From contig DATEHC010000156.1 in assembly GCA_035279785.1 (NCBI GenBank), forward strand, positions 1 to 30,450: a stretch of 30,450 nt of DNA, written 5' to 3'. The notes under the pieces were generated by a model. That model worked only from the letters and a program-made list of their open reading frames with translations. It did not search any database and was not told the DNA's origin. A program made the position numbers and the translations under genes. Source of the DNA: 40CM-4-65-16 sp035279785. GTDB lineage: Bacteria; Chloroflexota; Dormibacteria; Dormibacterales; Dormibacteraceae. Of the stretch, positions 15,080 to 23,412 are shown piece after piece. Positions within the stretch are counted from its first letter, which is position 1, and the number at the start of each line of letters is the position of its first letter.

Positions 15080-15444
15080 CTTGCCTGGCCTCGCTCTGCG
15101 TCCTCGATGGCCTTGGCCAGACGTACGCGTTCCTTGTCGATCCACTGCTTGCCCGTGTAGGCCTGGGCGAACGTCTCGGCGAACTCGACCGGGTTGTCGC
15201 CGACGATGTCGTGTATTGGCGTGCCATCGGCCGCTGCACGCTCCCAGAGGTCGACCAGGTCGCCCCACATCTTCATGGCCGTCTCTCCGTCCACGAAGCC
15301 GCCGAAGTACATGAAGTACCGCTGCAGTGCCTTCGCGACCGCCCGGTACGGCTCGGGCAGAGCGTCGATACGGACGCGGATCCGTTTGTACTGCCTCTTC
15401 TGCTCGAGCGATCCCGTGACCGCCTCGATCCACTTCGCCGCCAT
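15076..15444 (-). CDS. DUF1048 family protein
   Basis: This 122-residue helical protein belongs to DUF1048, often found between a PadR regulator and an ABC exporter. It has MAAKWIEAVTGSLEQKRQYKRIR at the start, YRAVAKALQRYFMYFGG in the middle and VEFAETFAQAYTGKQWI near the end, typical family blocks. The start is ATG 15444, just one base after the PadR stop, with AAGGAGG eight bases upstream inside padR. A longer start is less likely. The end overlaps the DrrA-like gene by four bases. The biochemical role is unknown; position suggests a part in sensing or in the export complex. Confidence 0.88.
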   Translation of the reverse strand: MAAKWIEAVTGSLEQKRQYKRIRVRIDALPEPYRAVAKALQRYFMYFGGFVDGETAMKMWGDLVDLWERAAADGTPIHDIVGDNPVEFAETFAQAYTGKQWIDKERVRLAKAIEDAERGQAR

Positions 15445-15445
15445 C

Positions 15446-15772
15446 TCACTTGCCTCCTTCATGGAGCTTTCCAAGGCGTTCAGCGAGGAAGCTCCAGGTC
15501 CTCCAGAACTCGTCGAGGTACTCCCGTCCCTGAGCGTTGAGCGAATACACCCGGCGCGGCGGCCCCTTCTCGGACGGAACCTTCTCGACGTCGACCAGGC
15601 CCCGCTGCTCCACCCTGATCAGCAGCGCGTAGACGGTGCCTTCCGCGATGTCGGCGAAACCCTGGTCCCGCAGCCACGATGTGATCTCGTAGCCGTACGC
15701 CGGCCGGCCGGACAAGAACGCGAGGACTATGCCCTCCAGAATTCCCTTCAGCATCTCGCTACTCAGCGTCAT
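15446..15772 (-). CDS. PadR family transcriptional regulator
   Basis: This 108-residue winged-helix repressor starts MTLSSEMLKGILEGIVLAFL, then PAYGYEITSWL, AEGTVYALLIRVEQRGLV (the recognition helix and wing lead-in) and PPRRVYSLNAQGREYL, all PadR hallmarks. The short C-terminal helix (WRTWSFLAERLGKLHEG) would dimerise, which fits the PadR-s1 size class. The start is ATG 15772. On the minus strand TATATA lies about ten bases before the ATG, so the mRNA may be nearly leaderless. It is the first gene of the exporter operon and probably represses it, with release by a ligand that the exporter removes. One arm of the inverted repeat falls in its first codons. Confidence 0.92.
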   Translation of the reverse strand: MTLSSEMLKGILEGIVLAFLSGRPAYGYEITSWLRDQGFADIAEGTVYALLIRVEQRGLVDVEKVPSEKGPPRRVYSLNAQGREYLDEFWRTWSFLAERLGKLHEGGK

Positions 15773-15802
15773 TGACTACCACTATATAGCAACGCTGAGT
15801 AG
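15759..15802 (-). promoter_or_regulatory. Inverted repeat over the padR promoter, probable autoregulatory operator
   Basis: CTACTCAGCGT (15759-15769) and ACGCTGAGTAG (15792-15802) form a perfect 11-bp inverted repeat with a 22-bp centre. The centre contains TATATAG, a likely -10 for padR on the minus strand, with TTGCGC at about the right distance for a -35. One arm lies in the first codons of padR, the other in the promoter spacer. Protein binding here would block padR transcription and might also affect the divergent kdp operon. Confidence 0.55.
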
Positions 15803-15822
15803 TAGCGCAAGACCCGTGAGCC

Positions 15823-17022
15823 ATGATTTCGCAGAATCACCGCAATGAGCTCCGAGGCGACACGAGATCAATGAGCCGAAGGTGGGTCGACCGAACGGCC
15901 TGGGTGGCTGCTGTGACCGGGCCGCCGCTGGTGACGGCCTTGCTCTTCCAGCTCAGCCATCAGACCCAGCGCGACTACGTCTTCATCTATCTGGGGCTCG
16001 TGGCTGTCATCGCGGTCTTGAGTGGCCTGTGGCCGGCGATCCTCTGCGGAGCGATCAGCTTCCTCCTGGTCGACTACTTCTTCGTGCCGCCGATCTACAC
16101 CTTCACGATCGCGGACGAGACAGACCTGGTGAACCTATCGGCCTTCCTCGCCGTCGCCGTCCTGGTGGGACTTCTCGCATCGCGCCGCCGCAATGCGCAG
16201 CTGCAGGCAGAGGCGCTCGCCCGCCAGCTGCAAAACGCGAACAGCGAGCTCATCCGCCTCAACAAGGAGCAGGCCGATGCCGCGCAAGCGGCCTTGCGCC
16301 TGGCCCGCAGCGAGCAGCAGATCAACGCCCTGCGCGAGACCGACCGGCTTCGGCGAGAGCTTCTCGCAAACGTTTCCCACGAGCTGCGCACGCCACTGGG
16401 CACAATCCTCACCGAGAGCACCAATCCGAGCATTGAGCGGAACCCCGAAGAGATGCGCAAAGCGATGGGCACGATCGCCGGCGAAGCGCGGAGGCTCAAC
16501 GCGCTGGTGGCGGACATGCTCGATGTGACGATCATCGAAGGCGGCGCCCTCGAGCTCGACCTGGCCCCGGTCGACATTGGCGACGCAATCGAGGCCGCGG
16601 TGGAGCGTCTGCATCACGTCTCACCGGCCCGCGACGTCAACTGGGACAAGGAACAGTCACGAATCGTGGCACTCGCGGACTGGGATCGCCTTGGTCAGGT
16701 CTTCGACAACCTGCTCTCCAACGCCGATCGATTCGCGCCGGACAAGACGCCTATTGAGATCACCGTGGGCACAGAGCCCGCCGGGCTGGTGATCGTGAGC
16801 GTCATCGACCACGGACCAGGCATCGCGCCCGCGCTCCGCGACCACATCTTCGAACGATTCTTCCGTGGCCAGAGCAACGGCGCAGCGGGCGGCGGAACTG
16901 GCCTCGGGCTGGCCATCGTGAAAGGACTGATCGAGGCGCACGCGGGCACCGTGACGGTCGATGACGGTGCTGACCACGGCGCCATATTTCGGTTCACGCT
17001 CCCCGAAGCTCCGACCGAGTGA
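15823..17022 (+). CDS. kdpD: Split KdpD, membrane and histidine-kinase half
   Basis: This 399-residue sensor kinase corresponds to the C-terminal half of KdpD. A DUF4118 membrane region of four TM helices (about residues 27-120, with GLWPAILCGAISFLLVDYFFVPP) is followed by a long coiled coil (125-175). HisKA follows with phospho-acceptor His186 in NVSHELRTPL, then HATPase with the N box (FDNLLSNADRFAP), DHGPGIAP and GTGLGLAI. The N-terminal KdpD and USP domains of standard KdpD are absent here; they are encoded by a separate gene at 22333-23412. The start is uncertain: ATG 15823 is given, ATG 15871 is also possible. The stop overlaps kdpE as GTGA. It should phosphorylate KdpE in response to low K+ or turgor. 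Confidence 0.9.
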   Translation: MISQNHRNELRGDTRSMSRRWVDRTAWVAAVTGPPLVTALLFQLSHQTQRDYVFIYLGLVAVIAVLSGLWPAILCGAISFLLVDYFFVPPIYTFTIADETDLVNLSAFLAVAVLVGLLASRRRNAQLQAEALARQLQNANSELIRLNKEQADAAQAALRLARSEQQINALRETDRLRRELLANVSHELRTPLGTILTESTNPSIERNPEEMRKAMGTIAGEARRLNALVADMLDVTIIEGGALELDLAPVDIGDAIEAAVERLHHVSPARDVNWDKEQSRIVALADWDRLGQVFDNLLSNADRFAPDKTPIEITVGTEPAGLVIVSVIDHGPGIAPALRDHIFERFFRGQSNGAAGGGTGLGLAIVKGLIEAHAGTVTVDDGADHGAIFRFTLPEAPTE

Positions 17023-17711
17023 GCCGCATCCTGATCGTCGAGGACGATCCGGCGCTGCGCAATTCGATTCGTTCGATCCTCGAGGGCACCGGCCACGAGG
17101 TGCACTCCGCCGGTGACGGCGCGGCGGGAGCGCGCGAGCTCGAGCAGTCGGCTTACGAAATAGTGCTGCTGGACATAGGGCTGCCGTTCGTGGACGGGTG
17201 GCAGATCTTGCGGTCGCTCGAGAACAAGCGCCAACCGTCGGTCATCGTCATCAGCGCGCGTGGCGAAGAGCACGACAAGGTGCGCGCCCTCGACATGGGC
17301 GCGGACGACTATCTGGCCAAGCCCTTCGGCGCCGACGAGCTCATGGCGCGGATCCGCGCCGTACTCCGGCGCGCCCAACCGCCGGTGACCGAAGGCAAAC
17401 AGGCGAAGGCAGGAGATGTGACCGTCGACCTCGGCAGCCGTGCGGTCCTGAGGAACGGCAGCGAAGTTCGCCTGTCGCCCACCGAGTACGGCCTTCTCGC
17501 TGCGCTCGCCGAGAACGCGGGTCAGCTGATGGACCATCGCACGCTGTTGCGGACCGTGTGGGGACCGGGCTACGCCGATGAACGCGGATACCTGCGCACG
17601 TTCATCCAGCGGCTTCGCGCGAAACTCGAATCGGATCCGCGCAACCCACAGGTCATAGTCACGGTGGGTGCCCGGGGTTACAGATTTGGCTCGCCTACGC
17701 CTGAACATTGA
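17019..17711 (+). CDS. kdpE: Response regulator KdpE (OmpR family)
   Basis: This 230-residue regulator has a receiver domain (residues 1-118) with acidic pocket EDD, phospho-acceptor Asp52 in LLDIGLP, the SARG segment and Lys in YLAKPF. A winged-helix DNA-binding domain follows (about 128-226), with LSPTEYGLLAALAENAGQ, LRTVWGPGYADERGYLRTFIQRLRAKLE and VGARGYRFG. The last blocks are close to KdpE. The start is GTG 17019, overlapping the kinase stop as GTGA, so expression is coupled to its kinase. It should activate the downstream kdp genes. A classical KdpE box was not evident in the 35-base gap before the next gene. Confidence 0.93.
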   Translation: MSRILIVEDDPALRNSIRSILEGTGHEVHSAGDGAAGARELEQSAYEIVLLDIGLPFVDGWQILRSLENKRQPSVIVISARGEEHDKVRALDMGADDYLAKPFGADELMARIRAVLRRAQPPVTEGKQAKAGDVTVDLGSRAVLRNGSEVRLSPTEYGLLAALAENAGQLMDHRTLLRTVWGPGYADERGYLRTFIQRLRAKLESDPRNPQVIVTVGARGYRFGSPTPEH

Positions 17712-17746
17712 CGGTTCGTTGATGTAGTCGCTCCTAGGCTGGCGCC

Positions 17747-17836
17747 ATGCCGCTTGACGTCTGGATGCTAGGACTGGCGCTGCTCCTGGTGGTCGTGTCG
17801 CTTCTCTACGTCCGCGGCCTGGAGGAGTTGCCCTGA
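17747..17836 (+). CDS. Small single-TM protein upstream of kdpF
   Basis: This 29-residue ORF begins MPLDVWMLGLALLLVVVS and ends in YVRGLEELP. It has one hydrophobic helix of about 17 residues and a short charged end. Its TGA overlaps the kdpF ATG as TGATG, and its 3' end carries the GGAGGAG that serves as the kdpF SD site, so it is translationally coupled. It differs from KdpF. It may be an extra small subunit or simply a coupling leader. TAGGCT at 17735-17740 resembles a high-GC -10 element and would give a leaderless start. Confidence rests on hydrophobicity, coupling and position. Confidence 0.6.
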   Translation: MPLDVWMLGLALLLVVVSLLYVRGLEELP

Positions 17837-17931
17837 TGCAGGCCAACCTCCCCTACATCATCACCGGCATCGTCGCGCTGCTTGTGACGATCTACCTGGT
17901 CGCGGCGCTCCTCTTTCCTGAGAGGTTCTGA
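17836..17931 (+). CDS. kdpF: K+-transporting ATPase small subunit KdpF
   Basis: KdpF is a single-helix peptide that stabilises the KdpFABC complex in the membrane. This 31-residue product reads YIITGIVALLVTIYLVAALL and then ends in FPERF; the YL-x-ALL-x-PExF ending is the family hallmark. GGAGGAG lies eight bases before ATG 17836. Start and stop overlap both neighbours: TGATG with the small TM gene, and TGATG with kdpA. Confidence 0.92.
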   Translation: MQANLPYIITGIVALLVTIYLVAALLFPERF

Positions 17932-19679
17932 TGCCCGCCTGGATCGTCGACGTGATCGCGGTCGTAGTCACCTGGATCGCAGTGATCGTCGGGGCGTGGT
18001 TCCTCGGGGTCTGGATGGTCAAGGTCTTCCAGGGCCAGCGCACCTTCCTGCACCCCGCGCTGCGTCCCGTGGAGCGCGCGACTTACTGGGCCATAGGCGT
18101 CAAGGAGGACCAGGAGCAGACCTGGTGGCAATACACCGTGAGCCTCCTCGTCTTCTCGTTCGTCACCTTCCTGTTCACCTACGTACTTCTACGGGTCCAG
18201 GGCCATCTGCCCTTCAACGACTTCGGCCTCAACCCACAGGGCTTCGGACCAGTCCCCGCCGACCTGTCGCTGAACACCGCGATCAGCTTCATGACCAACA
18301 CCAACTGGCAGAACTACACCGGCGAGCAGACGATGTCGTACCTCTCGCAGATACTCGCCCTGGTCTTCCACAATTTCCTCTCCGCCGCGGTCGGCATCGC
18401 AATCGCGGTGGCCCTTTTCCGCGGCATTTCGAGCCGGCAGCTGAAGACGCTGGGCAACTTCTGGGTCGACGTCACGCGGGCGACGCTCTACGTCCTCCTC
18501 CCCATCTCGTTCCTTGCCGCCCTGGTCTTCGTCTCCCAGGGCGTCATCCAGACCTTCGGCCCCTACGTCGTCGCCCACACCGTCGAGGGAGCGCAGCAGA
18601 TCATCGCCGTCGGTCCGTTTGCGTCGCAGGAGGCGATCAAGGACCTCGGCAACAACGGCGGTGGTCCGTTCAACGCCAACTCGGCGCATCCGTTCGAGAA
18701 TCCGAACGGCTTCACCAACCAGTTCACGCTGTTCCTGGAGCTCCTGATCCCGTTCGCGCTCTGCTTCACCTTCGGCAAGTGGGTCGGGAGGATCAAGCAG
18801 GGCGTGGCGATATTTGCCGCGATGTTCATCCTGCTCGCGCTGTTTACGGGCATCTCCGCGTACTCCGAGCAGCTGGGCAATCCGGCGATCACGGCGCAGG
18901 GCGTGACGCAGACGAGCTCGTCGACGCAGGCGGGCGGAAACATGGAAGGCAAGGCAGTCCGCTTCGGTCCAATCCTCTCGGCCATGTTCGAGGCCACGAC
19001 CACTGGGACCAGCACGGGTTCGGTCGATGCCAGCCACGACAGCTTCACCCCGATCGGCGGGATGGTGGCGCTCGTCCAGATGCAGCTGGGCGAGGTCGAC
19101 CCGGGAGGGATCGGCGCCGGGATCTACTTCATGCTCGTCTTCGTCGTCTTGTCAGTGTTCATCGCCGGCCTGATGGTGGGGCGCACGCCTGAATACCTGG
19201 GCAAGAAGATCGAGTCGAAAGAGGTCCGGCTTGCAATGCTCGCGATCCTGATCGACGTCTTCAGCATCCTTGGCTTCACCGCGATCTCAGTGCTCGTCCC
19301 CGCCGGGCTGGCCGGACCTCTCAACCCCGGCGCGCATGGCTTCAGCGAGATCCTCTACCAGTTCTCCTCGGCCACGGCCAACAACGGAAGCGCGTTCGCG
19401 GGGCTCACCGGGAACACCGTCTACTACAACTCGACCGGAGCCGCCGCCATGTGGATCGGGCGCTTTCTCGAGCACATCCCCATCCTCGCCATGGCCGGCG
19501 CCCTTGCCGGCAAGAAGGTCGCGCCCGCAAGCGCCGGCACCTTTGCCACGGACAGCCCCCTGTTCGTCGGCCTGCTGATCGGTGTGATCGTCATCGTCGG
19601 CGCGCTGACCTTCTTCCCCGCTCTCGCCCTCGGCCCGCTGCTGGAGCAGCTCCAGCTCGCCGCGGGTCACCTCCACTAG
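17931..19679 (+). CDS. kdpA: K+-transporting ATPase subunit A (KdpA)
   Basis: KdpA is the channel-like subunit that selects K+ in the high-affinity pump. The 582-residue protein has about ten TM helices and the four pore-loop segments expected of a K+ channel relative: SFMTNTNWQNYTGE, NNGGGPFNANSAHPFENP, TTTGTSTGSVDASHDSFTP and SATANNGSAFAGL. The first loop carries the typical TNTNWQ of the family, and ENPNGFTN follows the second. The length is near the family norm. ATG 17931 has GAGAGG five bases upstream and overlaps kdpF. It lies four bases before kdpB. No missing segment was seen. Confidence 0.97.
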   Translation: MPAWIVDVIAVVVTWIAVIVGAWFLGVWMVKVFQGQRTFLHPALRPVERATYWAIGVKEDQEQTWWQYTVSLLVFSFVTFLFTYVLLRVQGHLPFNDFGLNPQGFGPVPADLSLNTAISFMTNTNWQNYTGEQTMSYLSQILALVFHNFLSAAVGIAIAVALFRGISSRQLKTLGNFWVDVTRATLYVLLPISFLAALVFVSQGVIQTFGPYVVAHTVEGAQQIIAVGPFASQEAIKDLGNNGGGPFNANSAHPFENPNGFTNQFTLFLELLIPFALCFTFGKWVGRIKQGVAIFAAMFILLALFTGISAYSEQLGNPAITAQGVTQTSSSTQAGGNMEGKAVRFGPILSAMFEATTTGTSTGSVDASHDSFTPIGGMVALVQMQLGEVDPGGIGAGIYFMLVFVVLSVFIAGLMVGRTPEYLGKKIESKEVRLAMLAILIDVFSILGFTAISVLVPAGLAGPLNPGAHGFSEILYQFSSATANNGSAFAGLTGNTVYYNSTGAAAMWIGRFLEHIPILAMAGALAGKKVAPASAGTFATDSPLFVGLLIGVIVIVGALTFFPALALGPLLEQLQLAAGHLH

Positions 19680-19683
19680 AAAG

Positions 19684-21756
19684 ATGGAAGACAGAGAGCG
19701 ACTTCAGAAACGGGAGCGGCGGCGAGGACGCAACAGCCTGACCGATCGGACGATCCTCCTTCCCGCGCTTGCGGATAGCCTCAAGAAGCTCAACCCACGC
19801 TGGATGGTCCGCAATCCGGTGATGTTCGTGGTCGAGGTCGGCTCCGTCATTACGACCCTCATCTTCGTGATCGACCTCTTCAACGGGACGCCGGGCTTCA
19901 GCGGCCCGAACAACGAGCTGTTCGTCGGCCAGATCGCCGCGTGGCTGTGGCTCACCGTGCTGTTCGCCAACTTCGCCGAGGCTGTCGCCGAGGGTCGTGG
20001 CAAGGCCCAGGCCGCCGCCCTGCGCAGGACGCGGTCAGAAACGGTTGCGCGCAGGCTGGTGGACGGCAAAGAGGAGCGTCTCTCCTCTACCCAGCTGAAG
20101 AAAGGCGACATCGTGGTCGCCGAGGCCGGCGACATCATTCCGGGCGACGGAGACGTCATCGAAGGTATCGCGTCGGTCGACGAGTCGGCCATCACCGGCG
20201 AATCCGCGCCCGTGATTCGCGAAGCCGGTGGCGACCGAAGTGCCGTGACGGGCGGCACCAGGGTCCTTTCCGACCGGATCGTGATTCAGATCAGCGCCAA
20301 TCCCGGCGAGACGTTCCTCGACCGCATGATCTCGCTGGTCGAGAGCGCTTCGAGGCGCAAGACTCCGAACGAGATCGCGCTCAACATCCTTCTCGCTGCC
20401 CTGACGATCATCTTCATGGTCGCCACCGTCACGCTCCAGCCGTTCGCCATCTACGCGGGCACCACAGTGACGATCACGGTCCTCATCTCTCTGCTCGTCT
20501 GCCTCATTCCGACCACGATCGGCGGCCTTCTGTCCGCCATCGGCATCGCCGGCATCGACCGGCTGATGCAGCGCAACGTCGTGGCCCTCTCGGGCCGCGC
20601 GGTCGAGGCGGCAGGCGACGTCGACACCCTGCTCCTCGACAAGACCGGCACCATCACGTTTGGCAACCGCCAGGCCTCCGAGTTCCTGCCGGCGCCGGGC
20701 GTGGCGATGAACCGGCTCCTCGAAGCGGCCGAGCTGGCGAGCCTCGCCGACGAGACGCCCGAGGGCAAGTCGATCGTGGCTCTGGCTCGCCGCCTCGGCG
20801 CGAACGGCGCAAGCGCGAGCACCGGCATGACCTTTGTGCCTTTCTCGGCCACGACGCGCATGAGCGGGGTCGACGCCGGCAATCGCTCGATCCGAAAGGG
20901 CGCTGACGACGCGATGGCGCGATGGAGCGGTCAGGCGCTGCCGGACGACGTCAGCGAGCGCGTCGCCACGATCGGGCGCTCGGGCGGCACACCACTGGTG
21001 GTCGGCGAGAACCACGAGATCCTCGGCACGATCCACCTCAAAGACATCGTCAAGCCGGGCATTCGCGAGCGCTTCGCGGAGCTGCGCCGGATGGGACTGC
21101 GCACCGTGATGATCACCGGTGACAACCCGCTCACGGCAGCGGCGATCGCCCGCGAATCAGGTGTCGACGACTTCCTGGCTCAGGCCACTCCCGAGAAGAA
21201 GCTCGAGCTGATCAAGAACGAGCAGTCGCTCGGCCGCATGATCGCCATGACCGGGGACGGCACCAATGACGCGCCGGCCCTTGCGCAGGCCGACGTCGCG
21301 GTGGCGATGAACACCGGAACGCAGGCGGCCAAGGAGGCCGGCAACCTCATCGACCTGGACAGCGACCCGACCAAGCTCATCGAGATCGTCGAGGCCGGCA
21401 AGCAGATGCTCATGACCCGCGGTGCGCTGACGACCTTCAGCATCGCCAATGACGTGGCCAAGTACTTCGCCATCATTCCGGCCATCTTCTTCGTCACGCT
21501 GCCGGAGCTGAACGCGTTGAACATCATGCAGCTGCACAGCCCCAACAGCGCGGTGCTGGCGGCGGTGATCTTCAACGCGCTGATCATCATCGCCCTGGTT
21601 CCGTTGGCCCTGCGCGGCGTGCGCTACCGGCCGATCGGCGCGGCCGCGCTTCTTCGCAACAACCTGTTCATCTACGGCCTCGGCGGAATCATCGCCCCGT
21701 TCATCGGGATCAAGCTCATCGACCTCTTGATCACGGCCATCCACCTCGCGGCATAG
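19684..21756 (+). CDS. kdpB: K+-transporting ATPase subunit B (KdpB), P-type ATPase
   Basis: KdpB hydrolyses ATP to drive K+ import through KdpA. The 690-residue protein has the P-type layout: the actuator TGES loop (residues 171-174), a membrane motif CLIPTTIGGLLSAIG, the phosphorylation site DKTGT with Asp319, KGADDAMARW in the nucleotide domain, and the hinge TGDGTNDAPALAQADVAVAMN. Ser174 of TGES matches the serine known to be phosphorylated in E. coli KdpB to inhibit the pump (Ser162 there). The N-terminus is highly basic (RERRRGRN). The start is ATG 19684; the SD site is weak, so translation may depend on coupling to kdpA four bases upstream. All catalytic motifs are intact. Confidence 0.97.
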   Translation: MEDRERLQKRERRRGRNSLTDRTILLPALADSLKKLNPRWMVRNPVMFVVEVGSVITTLIFVIDLFNGTPGFSGPNNELFVGQIAAWLWLTVLFANFAEAVAEGRGKAQAAALRRTRSETVARRLVDGKEERLSSTQLKKGDIVVAEAGDIIPGDGDVIEGIASVDESAITGESAPVIREAGGDRSAVTGGTRVLSDRIVIQISANPGETFLDRMISLVESASRRKTPNEIALNILLAALTIIFMVATVTLQPFAIYAGTTVTITVLISLLVCLIPTTIGGLLSAIGIAGIDRLMQRNVVALSGRAVEAAGDVDTLLLDKTGTITFGNRQASEFLPAPGVAMNRLLEAAELASLADETPEGKSIVALARRLGANGASASTGMTFVPFSATTRMSGVDAGNRSIRKGADDAMARWSGQALPDDVSERVATIGRSGGTPLVVGENHEILGTIHLKDIVKPGIRERFAELRRMGLRTVMITGDNPLTAAAIARESGVDDFLAQATPEKKLELIKNEQSLGRMIAMTGDGTNDAPALAQADVAVAMNTGTQAAKEAGNLIDLDSDPTKLIEIVEAGKQMLMTRGALTTFSIANDVAKYFAIIPAIFFVTLPELNALNIMQLHSPNSAVLAAVIFNALIIIALVPLALRGVRYRPIGAAALLRNNLFIYGLGGIIAPFIGIKLIDLLITAIHLAA

Positions 21757-21764
21757 GAGCGGAA

Positions 21765-22349
21765 ATGCTGAGCCTGATTCCGTCCGACGTCCTCAAGTCG
21801 ATCCGAATCACGCTCGTGATCGGGTTGCTCGGCGGGATCGTCTACCCGCTGGCGGTGACGGGGATCAGCCAGGTCGCCTTCCACGACCCGGCAAACGGCA
21901 GCCTTATCGTGGTCAACGGGCAGGTCGTGGGCTCGAGCCTGATCGGCCAGGGCTTCAGCGCGGACAAGTACTTCCAGGGCCGGCCTTCGTCCAACAAGTA
22001 CGACGCCAGCAACTCGCTCGGCAGCAACCTCGGGCCGAGCAACCAGCAGCTGATCAGCAACGTCGCCAGCGGCGCTCGCGCGTATCGGCAAGCCAACGGC
22101 CTCGACCCGAACGCGCAGGTTCCCGTGGACGCCGTGACCTCCGACTTCACCGGCTTCGACCCCGACATCACGGAGGCCAATGCCCTGCTCCAGGTCCATC
22201 GCGTCGCCGCCGCTCGCACGCTCGATGAAGCCAGGGTCCGCGCGCTCGTCGAAAAGTACGTCCATGGCCGGGTGCTCTGGATATTCGGCGAACCCTATGT
22301 CAACGTGCTGGAGGTGAACCTGGCGCTCGATCGTGGAGAAGCTGGCTAG
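21765..22349 (+). CDS. kdpC: K+-transporting ATPase subunit C (KdpC)
   Basis: KdpC is a single-TM accessory subunit that is thought to assist ATP binding and complex assembly. The 194-residue product has an N-terminal helix (SIRITLVIGLLGGIVYPLAVTG), then GSSLIGQGFSADKYFQGRPS, SNSLGSNLGPSN, FTGFDPDIT, VAAARTLD and EPYVNVLEVNLAL, all in family order. The start is ATG 21765, with GGAG six bases upstream. Its last 17 bases overlap the following kdpD N-terminal gene. The length is typical. Confidence 0.96.
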   Translation: MLSLIPSDVLKSIRITLVIGLLGGIVYPLAVTGISQVAFHDPANGSLIVVNGQVVGSSLIGQGFSADKYFQGRPSSNKYDASNSLGSNLGPSNQQLISNVASGARAYRQANGLDPNAQVPVDAVTSDFTGFDPDITEANALLQVHRVAAARTLDEARVRALVEKYVHGRVLWIFGEPYVNVLEVNLALDRGEAG

Positions 22350-23412
22350 CGCTCGATCTGACAGCGTGTCCTCCGAGCCGTCTCGCGGGCGGCTCAAGGT
22401 GTTCTTGGGCGCGACGCCTGGCGCCGGCAAGACCTTTGCCATGCTGCGAGAGGCACACCTTCTCGCGGCGCACGGCCACGACCTCGTCGTGGGCTACGTC
22501 GAGACTTACAACCGGCCGCGGACGGTCGAGCTCATGGCCGGTCTCGAAGCGGTGCCACGGATTCAGATCCCTTACCGCGGAACGGTTCTCGAAGAGATGG
22601 ACGTGGACGCGGTGCTCCGGCGCAAACCGGAGATCGCGCTGGTCGACGAGCTTGCGCACACCAACGTGCCTGGGGTCCGCAATGAGAAACGGTGGCAAGA
22701 CGTCGAGGAGCTGCGCGCGTCCGGCATCGACGTGATCACCACGGTGAACGTCCAGCACGTCGAGAGCGTCAAGGACCTCGTCGAGCGCGTGACTGGAATC
22801 GTCGTCCGCGAAACCGTTCCCGACAAGGAGCTCGACGGCGCGGACGAGATCCAGTTCATCGACATCGCGCCCGAAGCCCTGCGCAAGCGAATGCGCCACG
22901 GCAACATCTACGCCCGCGAGAAGGTCGAGACCGCGCTCGCCAACTTCTTCCGGTCGCAAAACCTCGCGGCAATGCGGCAGATCGGGCTGCGGCTGGTGGC
23001 CGATTCGATGGCACGGTCGCGGCAGGTCATGGCCTCACCGGAGGATGTGCTGGTCGCGGTATCGTGCGACCCCTCGTCCGAAGACTTGATCCGCCGCGGG
23101 GCGCGCCTTGCGCGACGCCTGGGCGGCAGCTGCCTCGTGGTCACCGTCCGCGTCGATGACTCTGGCGCTGGGATGAACGAGCGCTTCCGTGAGCTGTCTG
23201 CGCAGCTTGGCGCATCGTTCGCCATGCTGGGCGGCACAGACATCGCCGCGGCGGTCATCCAGGCTGCGCGCGAAGCAGCCGTCGAGCACGTGGTCGTGGG
23301 AGAGAGCGTCGGCACATCGGCTTGGTCGCCTCTCCGTCCGACGATGGTCGATCGCATCATCGACGGGCTGCCCAACGCAGACGTCCACGTGATTGCCAGG
23401 CTGGTGCAGTGA
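22333..23412 (+). CDS. Split KdpD, N-terminal sensor half (KdpD domain plus USP domain)
   Basis: This 359-residue cytosolic protein equals the N-terminal sensor part of KdpD. The KdpD domain has an intact P-loop GATPGAGKT (about 26-34, Lys33), GYVETYNRP, the conserved VDELAHTNVPG, KRWQDVEELRASGIDVITTVNVQHVES-type block and VRETVPD. A UspA-like domain follows (about 230-355, with SSEDLIRRGARLARRLGG and HVVVGES). There is no TM or kinase. It probably acts with the kinase half at 15823-17022 to sense K+ or ATP. The start is GTG 22333, inside the end of kdpC. The stop overlaps the next gene by four bases. It may be called KdpD-N. Confidence 0.92.
   Translation: MEKLASARSDSVSSEPSRGRLKVFLGATPGAGKTFAMLREAHLLAAHGHDLVVGYVETYNRPRTVELMAGLEAVPRIQIPYRGTVLEEMDVDAVLRRKPEIALVDELAHTNVPGVRNEKRWQDVEELRASGIDVITTVNVQHVESVKDLVERVTGIVVRETVPDKELDGADEIQFIDIAPEALRKRMRHGNIYAREKVETALANFFRSQNLAAMRQIGLRLVADSMARSRQVMASPEDVLVAVSCDPSSEDLIRRGARLARRLGGSCLVVTVRVDDSGAGMNERFRELSAQLGASFAMLGGTDIAAAVIQAAREAAVEHVVVGESVGTSAWSPLRPTMVDRIIDGLPNADVHVIARLVQ

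Noticed and set aside
15773..15789. Plus-strand promoter for kdpD from TTGACT and TATATAG
   Set aside because: Only about five bases separate the two elements, far too few. TATATA fits the minus-strand padR promoter better.
17712..17746. KdpE binding box or riboswitch ahead of the kdp structural genes
   Set aside because: The gap is only 35 bases. No T-rich KdpE-type direct repeat and no room for a c-di-AMP riboswitch; only a TAGGCT -10-like element is seen.
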